Assembly (NCBI GenBank): GCA_946004305.1
Contig: CAMFZJ010000081.1
Coordinates: 1-5,507 of the forward strand
Direction: 5' to 3'
Source of the DNA: an uncultured Clostridia bacterium
Lineage (GTDB): Bacteria > Bacillota > Clostridia > Oscillospirales > Acutalibacteraceae
DNA length: 5,507 bases
A model generated the notes under the pieces. That model was given only the letters and a program-made list of their open reading frames with translations, was not told where the DNA came from and ran no database searches. Below are positions 1 through 4,580 of this stretch, piece by piece (the stretch's first letter is position 1; each line of letters opens with the position of its first letter). The translations under genes were made by a program, and so were the position numbers.

Positions 1-1747
1 CACCGTTACATAAACCGGCGTCACCTGCTACAACGTGGAATGTACCCTCTGCAGGCAAAGTAGGAACTTCTGTTGGCGCCTGAGTTGGAGCTTCTGTTGT
101 TGGCTGTGGAGTTGTTGGTTGTGGAGTTGTTGGCTGTGGAGTTGTTGGTTGTGGAGTTGTTGGTTGTGGAGTTGTTGCTGTTGTAGCTGTAGAATCGGAA
201 ATCATTGTTATTGAGGAAGCAACATCAGCTGCACCCTGGGAAGTAACAACGCTGTTTGATACATAGCTTTTTTCTATAGAATCAAGCTCTTGGATATTAA
301 GCTTAACATCAGCAGTACCTGTAGCACCACTCTTAACTGTAAAGGTTAAGGAAATAAGAGTGTTGCTGTTTTTAAAGTCATAAGCACCATCCTTGTTTAG
401 AGTGTCAATACGAGTAAAGTTGAATGACATTGAATTTGATGATACGTTTAAGTTAGCAACAGCACTGTTTGAAACAACAGGGAACATAGATGCGTTTGTA
501 TTATAAGCCGGATCCAGAGAAAGCTTTGTTGAATCGTATGTTACTACACCTTGTCCATCAACAAGATTAGCTTTAGCATTAAGATTAAACTTAACTGTAA
601 CTGTATTTCCTGTAACATCTATGCTTTGAACATCTGAGTTAAGGTTAGATGAAGCATTAACGACTAACTTTTGTGCCTGTGTAGGTGCCTGTGTAGGTGC
701 TTGAGTAGGAGCCTGTGTCGGAGCCTCAGTAGGTGGGTCAGTAGGAGCAGTTGTAACAACCTGTTCTGCAATTACAGAAGTTGTAGATGTTACACCTTGA
801 GTAACTACCTTGCTGTTCTCTATATAGTTCTTATCTACAGAGTCAAGCTCTAATACATCAAGATATACACTTGCGTTTCCTGTAGCGCCATCCTTAACTG
901 TGAAAACTAATGTTACAAGTGTACCGCCGTTTGTAAAGTCATATTTACCCTGCTTGCTTGTCTCGTCAATACCCAAGAAGTTAAACTTCATCTGGTTGCC
1001 GGAAGACTTAAGATTTGAATAAATGCCTGAAGTAGCAACAGGGAACATTGATGTGTTTGTATTGTAGGTTGCATCAAGAGAAAGCTTTGATGAGTCATAT
1101 GTTACTATAGCCTGACAATCGGAAACCATTTCCGAAGCCTTTAAATTATATGTAACTGTAACGGTTTTTGAGCCTACCTCACTGCTCTGAGCAGCTGTAT
1201 TAAGGTTGGAAGAAGCAGAAACAACCAGCTTATCCCCTACAGGAGTTGTTACAGTAGCAGTAGTTGCAGGTGGGTCAGTAACTACAGGAACGGTAGTAGG
1301 AGCTTCTGTTGGCTCTTGTGTAGGTTCCTGTGTCGGAGCTTGTGTCGGAGTCGGTACATCCCCGCCGCCTGAATACTGTGACCATGTAACATCAAACTTA
1401 TAGTTTGTGCTGTTAGGCTTAGCAATCATATTGTTGCCCTGAAAAGCAAGATTATCAGATTGAGCTTCATTTGAGCCTTTGTTAAAAATAATCTCTTTTC
1501 CATCCATAGGCATAGTATATGACCAAATATCTCCGCCTACATTTGTCATTTTCTGTCCCGGCCAATCGCCGTTGTTATTGCCACCGTCCCATGTGTAGCA
1601 ATAAACCTCTGACCATTTTGTAACAGAGTTGTCGAAATATACAACATCTCCGCTTGCAGCAGAAACACTCACGCCGGCAACTGATATTACAGATGCCAGT
1701 ATAAGAACTGCAAGTAAAATACTCGTTAATTTCCTGAATGATTTCAT
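1..1747 (-). CDS. Secreted modular starch-binding protein with two cohesin-like modules (3' end beyond window)
   Basis: The frame stays open from the ATG at 1747-1745 to the left edge: 582 codons with no stop. Residues 1-30 are a signal peptide: basic start (MKSFRK), hydrophobic core at 10-26, and a likely cut after V-S-A30. Residues 34-125 resemble a CBM26 starch-binding module, with VVYFDN, KWSEVYCYTW, GDWPGQKM, the aromatics W45, Y49, Y51, W53, W62 and W75, and IIFNKGS. A Thr/Pro linker (132-171) leads to two near-duplicate beta-rich modules (173-318 and 360-505). These are separated by a PTQA-rich linker and followed by five TTPQP units. Residues 566-582 (EGTFHVVAGDAGLCNG) look like the start of an X25/pullulanase-type starch module. 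No catalytic domain is visible, though one could lie beyond the edge. The likely role is cell-surface or extracellular starch capture. Secretion and starch binding are fairly secure; the cohesin resemblance is tentative. The protein could also be the N-terminus of an amylase or pullulanase. Confidence 0.85.
   Translation of the reverse strand, partial: MKSFRKLTSILLAVLILASVISVAGVSVSAASGDVVYFDNSVTKWSEVYCYTWDGGNNNGDWPGQKMTNVGGDIWSYTMPMDGKEIIFNKGSNEAQSDNLAFQGNNMIAKPNSTNYKFDVTWSQYSGGGDVPTPTQAPTQEPTQEPTEAPTTVPVVTDPPATTATVTTPVGDKLVVSASSNLNTAAQSSEVGSKTVTVTYNLKASEMVSDCQAIVTYDSSKLSLDATYNTNTSMFPVATSGIYSNLKSSGNQMKFNFLGIDETSKQGKYDFTNGGTLVTLVFTVKDGATGNASVYLDVLELDSVDKNYIENSKVVTQGVTSTTSVIAEQVVTTAPTDPPTEAPTQAPTQAPTQAPTQAQKLVVNASSNLNSDVQSIDVTGNTVTVKFNLNAKANLVDGQGVVTYDSTKLSLDPAYNTNASMFPVVSNSAVANLNVSSNSMSFNFTRIDTLNKDGAYDFKNSNTLISLTFTVKSGATGTADVKLNIQELDSIEKSYVSNSVVTSQGAADVASSITMISDSTATTATTPQPTTPQPTTPQPTTPQPTTPQPTTEAPTQAPTEVPTLPAEGTFHVVAGDAGLCNG
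101..175 (-). repeat. Five TTPQP linker repeats (15-bp units)
   Basis: Residues 525-549 are five consecutive T-T-P-Q-P units. The DNA units are nearly identical, differing mainly at the Gln codon (caa or cag). They form a linker between the second cohesin-like module and the next module at the window edge. The unit length is a multiple of three, so copy-number change would alter linker length without breaking the frame. Confidence 0.9.
233..670 (-). repeat. Second copy of the 146-residue cohesin-like module
   Basis: This encodes residues 360-505 (KLVVNASSNLN to VVTSQG), exactly 187 residues after the first copy. The best conserved blocks are TYDS-KLSLD, YNTN-SMFPV, FTVK-GATG and ELDS near the end. 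Third-position differences are common, so this is an old duplication rather than a fresh one. Within the module, one extra residue in the first copy (K313) is offset by one in the second (S503). Confidence 0.8.
674..721 (-). repeat. Four PTQA linker repeats (12-bp units)
   Basis: Residues 343-358 are four perfect P-T-Q-A units joining the two cohesin-like modules. Codons vary (cct/cca for Pro and caa/cag for Gln positions are mixed), so the DNA repeat is imperfect while the protein repeat is exact. Such Thr/Pro linkers are typical flexible, often glycosylated spacers in extracellular carbohydrate-active proteins. Confidence 0.85.
794..1231 (-). repeat. First copy of the 146-residue cohesin-like module
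   Basis: This encodes residues 173-318 of the starch-binding protein, from KLVVSASSNLN to KVVTQG. The pattern of alternating beta strands, TVTVTYNL, a TYDSSKLSLD turn, SMFPV, and a closing LVFTVKDGATG strand recalls cohesin and other CBM2/3-like beta sandwiches. A hand alignment to the second copy gives about 84 identities in about 145 positions, near 58%. Fold assignment is by resemblance only. Confidence 0.8.
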
Positions 1748-1758
1748 AACGAAAGCAT

Positions 1759-1765
1759 CCTCCTT
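1759..1765 (-). promoter_or_regulatory. Ribosome binding site of the starch-binding protein gene
   Basis: AAGGAGG on the minus strand is a strong Shine-Dalgarno match. It lies 11 bases before the ATG that starts the signal peptide, a slightly long gap. An ATG directly abutting the site opens only a four-codon frame, so the downstream ATG is the real start. Confidence 0.8.
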
Positions 1766-1780
1766 CTAAAAAATTATTCA

Positions 1781-1859
1781 GTTTATTGTACCATTACTAA
1801 AAACTTATTACTATTGGCAAAATAATCAAAATCCATTTTCTTTTTTGTTTATTGTGCCA
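1781..1859. repeat. Two copies of a 13-base direct repeat in the leader region
   Basis: GTTTATTGTACCA (1781-1793) and GTTTATTGTGCCA (1847-1859) match at 12 of 13 bases and lie 66 bases apart. The first copy overlaps the proposed -10 box of the starch-binding gene; the second lies upstream of it. They could be paired operator sites or chance similarity in AT-rich DNA. Confidence 0.4.
1785..1820 (-). promoter_or_regulatory. Probable promoter of the starch-binding protein gene
   Basis: A minus-strand TACAAT (1790-1785) is a good -10 box, but the hexamer 17 bases upstream (TAGTAA, 1813-1808) is a poor -35. An alternative reading uses TTGCCA (1820-1815) with AGTAAT (1798-1793) at 16-base spacing. 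Either would give a leader of roughly 30-40 bases. A weak -35 is compatible with activator control, but that is inference. Confidence 0.4.
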
Positions 1860-1882
1860 AAAAGAATAAATAACGGAAAAAA

Positions 1883-1930
1883 ATAAGCAAAAAAGTACTG
1901 CGCAAAATCCATTTCTTTGCTCAGTACTTT
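1883..1930 (-). terminator. Rho-independent terminator of the CpXC gene
   Basis: Read on the minus strand, AAAGTACTG (1930-1922) pairs perfectly with CAGTACTTT (1900-1892). Beyond an A/G mismatch, two further G-C pairs extend the stem. The loop is about 15 bases. A run of six T follows, partly overlapping the stem end, and a second T run follows within ten bases. It begins 13 bases after the CpXC stop. There is no comparable T run on the plus strand, so it acts on the minus strand only and separates the CpXC gene from the starch-binding gene. Confidence 0.8.
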
Positions 1931-1942
1931 AAACTTTTCATC

Positions 1943-2641
1943 TTATTCTTCAATTGCTTTGTTAAGCTTAGCAGCCTGTCTGCCTCGTTTATAACGATAC
2001 AACACATTCTCTGCCCACTCTCGGTCAATCCTTATAAAGCCCTTGAGCTTTTTGTCCTTAACTGCAAGCTGGTTTACAACACTTACGGATTTGCCGTATA
2101 TTTCAAGACGTGCGCTCTGTACATAAGGCTCTTTTTCCTCCCCTATAAAAAACGTAAATCCCATTGTGTTATTTTCGCTGTTATACATTGAAAGGTAGCC
2201 TTCTGTTACTTTTTTATTTTTGTGCTTTTTGGCAACTGCTTCTGAAATAGCAAGCTTTGTAAGCTCTACAGCCATATCGTCAAGACCGCTTTCAAATATA
2301 AAAATCTTTTCCTTAAATGTATTAAAGTCAGGAACAATGCGCTTATCAATATGCTTTAATGTTTTAAACTTTTCCTCCAAAGCCTTATCAGCAAGCTGAA
2401 AATGTTCAATTTTTGGAATAAGATAAACCATAAAACGGTTTTTCATATCATTATATAGGATAGGATAGGTAAGTCTTGCGCTGTATCCACAACTGTGGCA
2501 AGTCCATTTAAACAGGCTTTCATTCATAGCCTGTTCCCTTAATTCCTTATGGTTTGTTACATTTATACTTGTGTAAAGCTTTGCTTGTGTGCTTTCGTTA
2601 CATTTAGGGCATACTATGCTTTTTTTGATTACATTTGCCAT
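1943..2641 (-). CDS. CpXC-domain zinc-ribbon protein, 232 residues
   Basis: The N-terminal part matches the CpXC family pattern: CPKC (C11, C14), then TSINVTNHKEL, then C48-H-S-C51-G, then TYPILYNDM with a hydrophobic strand FMVYLIP. The two CxxC pairs should bind one zinc ion. The second half contains KIFIFESGLDDMAVEL (112-127), a basic stretch KKHKNKK (138-144) and FIRIDREWAENVLYR near the end. No signal peptide or membrane segment is visible, so it should be cytoplasmic. The start is supported by TGAGG (2653-2649), seven bases before ATG, and by a good promoter upstream. Family members have no established biochemical role that I know of. The gene has its own promoter and terminator and is transcribed away from the acidic-tail protein gene. 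Confidence is high for the gene and good for the family. Confidence 0.88.
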   Translation of the reverse strand: MANVIKKSIVCPKCNESTQAKLYTSINVTNHKELREQAMNESLFKWTCHSCGYSARLTYPILYNDMKNRFMVYLIPKIEHFQLADKALEEKFKTLKHIDKRIVPDFNTFKEKIFIFESGLDDMAVELTKLAISEAVAKKHKNKKVTEGYLSMYNSENNTMGFTFFIGEEKEPYVQSARLEIYGKSVSVVNQLAVKDKKLKGFIRIDREWAENVLYRYKRGRQAAKLNKAIEE

Positions 2642-2664
2642 AAGAATACCTCATTTCCAAAAGT

Positions 2665-2693
2665 ATTATAACAATTGCCAAAGAAAGTAGCAA
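2665..2693 (-). promoter_or_regulatory. Promoter of the CpXC gene
   Basis: On the minus strand, TTGCTA (2693-2688) and a consensus TATAAT (2670-2665) are 17 bases apart, a near-ideal housekeeping promoter. Transcription would start near 2658, giving a short leader of about 17 bases that contains the ribosome binding site. Confidence 0.75.
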
Positions 2694-2711
2694 GTAATTT
2701 TCAAAAAAACA

Positions 2712-2740
2712 TTGATTTATTCTTAAATATCTGCAATAAT
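2712..2740 (+). promoter_or_regulatory. Promoter of the acidic-tail protein gene
   Basis: TTGATT (2712-2717) and AATAAT (2735-2740) are 17 bases apart. Transcription would start near 2747, leaving a leader of about 25 bases with AGGAG at 2761-2765. Its -35 box is only 18 bases from the -35 box of the divergent CpXC promoter. Confidence 0.6.
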
Positions 2741-2771
2741 ATAAGTGTATAAAAATCATAAGGAGATTATT

Positions 2772-3302
2772 ATGGCTATATTTGAATCAATCAAAAGCGG
2801 ATTTTCCTGTGCTGTAGAAACAGTAACAGATGTTACCCATTCATTAATAGAAAAAAACCGTACAAACGCACAGCTTAATAGGCTTCGCTCTATTATGAAA
2901 AGCGAGTGTGAAATGATTAACCGTGCCTATATTACACTGGGCAAAAAATATTATGAAAACAAGCAGAACGGTAAAACCGATATTTGTGAAAACGAAGAAG
3001 AGCTGTTCAAGATTATTGCTGAATCAAAAGCGCATATAAAGAAAATCAGAGAACGCTATCGTCAGGTTCTTGAACGTCAAACAGTTGAGATTGCGAAAAA
3101 GTACGAAATCGCCGATTTGGAGGATATTACTGTTGCTTGCTCCAACGAAGACCAGTATGAGGTATCACCTTTTGATGTTGAGGCTACAGCAGAGGATATT
3201 ATTCTCTCTGAATCTGATGAGGCTGTTGAGGAGCCTTTGGATAATACGGAGGCGCCGAGACCTGCTGTTGATACAGAAACTGAGGAAGCAGACACATTTT
3301 AA
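2772..3302 (+). CDS. Hypothetical helical protein with acidic C-terminal tail, 176 residues
   Basis: I do not recognise a named family. The start chosen is ATG 2772, six bases after AGGAG. A GTG at 2745 in the same frame would add nine residues but lies at or before the predicted transcription start and has no ribosome site. Residues 1-115 are predicted helical: a short amphipathic N-terminus (MAIFESIKSG), then a charged, coiled-coil-like stretch with INRAYITLGKKYYENKQNGK near 49-68 and KKIRERYRQVLERQ near 90-103. This resembles small Firmicutes proteins with an N-terminal 'FxxIxxG' and a central 'xxIGKxYYE' pattern. Residues 126-176 hold 19 acidic residues, one Arg and no Lys, so the tail is probably disordered. 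There is no signal peptide or convincing membrane segment. It is a single-gene transcript ending at the hairpin at 3344. The gene is real; its function is unknown. Confidence 0.85.
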   Translation: MAIFESIKSGFSCAVETVTDVTHSLIEKNRTNAQLNRLRSIMKSECEMINRAYITLGKKYYENKQNGKTDICENEEELFKIIAESKAHIKKIRERYRQVLERQTVEIAKKYEIADLEDITVACSNEDQYEVSPFDVEATAEDIILSESDEAVEEPLDNTEAPRPAVDTETEEADTF

Positions 3303-3343
3303 TAATTTTGATTCTTTTGAATATTTTAGTATCATAAAAATTT

Positions 3344-3367
3344 AAGGGCTATCGTTAGATAGCCCTT
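3344..3367. terminator. Bidirectional terminator between the acidic-tail gene and serA
   Basis: AAGGGCTATC (3344-3353) and GATAGCCCTT (3358-3367) form a perfect ten-base stem with a GTTA loop. On the plus strand it runs into TTTTGTTG; on the minus strand it is followed by AAATTTTTATG. It lies 41 bases after the plus-strand stop and 35 bases beyond the serA stop, so one hairpin can serve both converging genes. Confidence 0.88.
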
Positions 3368-3402
3368 TTGTTGTACCATTATTTGATTTTATTTAAAAGC
3401 GA

Positions 3403-4545
3403 TTACTTGATAACTCTTACCTTGATTACATCAGCTACAGCCTCAACAGCAGCAACAGAAGAATCATCATTAGCGTCAACAACTGCATAACCGTAGTTAC
3501 CGCGAGTCTTAGCCTCAACGGCAATCATACCTGAAACAGCAGCAGTAATGTTCTTAACAGCGTCATCAGAAGCTTTAAACATTACGCAGTAACGAACTGC
3601 ACCTGATTTTGCCATTGAAACTGCAGGATAGTTTACGGAATTAACAATGTTACCGTTTTCAAGGTAATCCATAACCTGATCGGCAGCCATAATTGCACAA
3701 TTGTCCTCACTCTCAGGAGTTGAAGCTCCAAGGTGAGGCATACAGATTACACCTTCCTCAGCAAGAACATCATCAGTAGCAAAGTCTGTAACATACTTAG
3801 CAACCTTACCGGTCTTAATAGCTTCAAGAACAGCAGTAGAATTAACAAGACCGTCACGGCTGAAGTTAAGTATTCTTACGCCGTCTTTCATTTTTGCAAT
3901 CATATCTGCGTCTACCATATCCTTAGTAGAGTCCATAAGAGGAACGTGGATTGTCAGGTAGTCGCAAGAAGTCATAACTTCTTCCTGAGTTTTCATAACC
4001 TTAACAGAGGGGTTAAGCTTTAAAGCATTGTCAACTGAAAGGAACGGGTCATAACCGATAACCTTCATACCCAAAGCAACCGCAGCATTAGCAACTAAAA
4101 TACCGATAGCTCCTAAGCCTACAACGCCTAAGGTTTTGCCCATAATCTCAGGACCTACAAACTGACCTTTGCCTTTTTCAGCCATTTTGCCGACAGAGTC
4201 ACCGTTGCCCTTTAGAGTTTTAGCCCAGTCAATACCCTCAACTACTTTTCGAGAGCTTAAAAGCAGACCTGCAATAACAAGCTCTTTTACAGCATTTGCG
4301 TTTGCGCCGGGAGTGTTGAATACTACAATACCCTTGTCAGCACAAGCCTCCTTAGGAATATTGTTTGTACCTGCACCGCATCTGGCAATAGCCAAAAGTG
4401 ACTCAGGCATTTCCATTTCGTGCATAGAAGCAGAACGTACCAGAACAGCAGCAGGGTCCTTAACATCATCACCAATGTTGTAGTTTTCCCCCATACGATC
4501 TGTGCCGTTTGGTGAAATTTTATTTAAAGTAAGAATATTATACAT
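3403..4545 (-). CDS. serA: D-3-phosphoglycerate dehydrogenase, 380 residues
   Basis: This enzyme oxidises 3-phosphoglycerate to 3-phosphohydroxypyruvate with NAD, the first step of serine synthesis, in the cytoplasm. The Rossmann motif GLGAIG (143-148) and the adenosine-ribose Asp in IGYDP (D166) are clear. The active site shows R230 (NFSRDG) and H271 (PHLGAST). The third catalytic position, Glu269 in E. coli, aligns with D259 (TDFATDD), a change I believe is shared with a short-form SerA subfamily in gut bacteria. After ENGNIVNSVNYP, residues 313-380 form an ACT-like domain ending YGYAVVDAND. Its serine-binding H-x-N motif is absent (F323, A325), as is the Asn of the NI motif (M340 by alignment). 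ATG 4545 is preceded by AAGAAGG (4560-4554) at eight bases. It lies 35 bp after serC with no promoter or terminator between, so the two form an operon. Other 2-hydroxyacid dehydrogenases are unlikely given the serC neighbour. Confidence 0.95.
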   Translation of the reverse strand: MYNILTLNKISPNGTDRMGENYNIGDDVKDPAAVLVRSASMHEMEMPESLLAIARCGAGTNNIPKEACADKGIVVFNTPGANANAVKELVIAGLLLSSRKVVEGIDWAKTLKGNGDSVGKMAEKGKGQFVGPEIMGKTLGVVGLGAIGILVANAAVALGMKVIGYDPFLSVDNALKLNPSVKVMKTQEEVMTSCDYLTIHVPLMDSTKDMVDADMIAKMKDGVRILNFSRDGLVNSTAVLEAIKTGKVAKYVTDFATDDVLAEEGVICMPHLGASTPESEDNCAIMAADQVMDYLENGNIVNSVNYPAVSMAKSGAVRYCVMFKASDDAVKNITAAVSGMIAVEAKTRGNYGYAVVDANDDSSVAAVEAVADVIKVRVIK

Positions 4546-4580
4546 TGAAAAAACCTTCTTTAGTTTATTTTTAGGTTGAA

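Noticed and set aside
101..175. Possible CRISPR array or minisatellite from the regular 15-bp repeats
   Set aside because: Units are directly adjacent with no spacers and translate in frame to a standard TTPQP linker.
671..853. Plus-strand open frame encoding a Cys/Arg/Ser-rich 60-residue peptide
   Set aside because: It is the reverse of the PTQA/PTDPPTEA linker of the minus-strand starch-binding gene. Its odd composition comes from that repeat, and it has no ribosome site.
1206..1403. Plus-strand open frame of 65 residues rich in Val, Gly and Thr
   Set aside because: It is antisense to the first Thr/Pro linker of the starch-binding protein, with no ribosome site or family match.
1744..1758. 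Four-codon upstream frame (ATG CTT TCG TTA TGA) overlapping the start of the starch-binding gene
   Set aside because: Its ATG directly abuts the AGGAGG with no spacing, so initiation there is unlikely; the overlap is probably accidental.
2745..2771. GTG start that would extend the acidic-tail protein by nine residues
   Set aside because: It falls at or upstream of the predicted transcription start and lacks a ribosome site, whereas ATG 2772 has AGGAG six bases before it.
3070..3345. Two other open frames over the acidic-tail gene, one per strand (3070-3345 plus, 3077-3295 minus)
   Set aside because: Both are shadows of the real gene in other frames, with biased compositions (Leu/Arg-rich and Ser/Ala-rich) and no start signals; the first would run through the terminator.
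3733..4483. Plus-strand open frames antisense to serA (3733-4023 and 4169-4483)
   Set aside because: SerA is fully conserved across this span; the antisense peptides have no recognisable domain or ribosome site.
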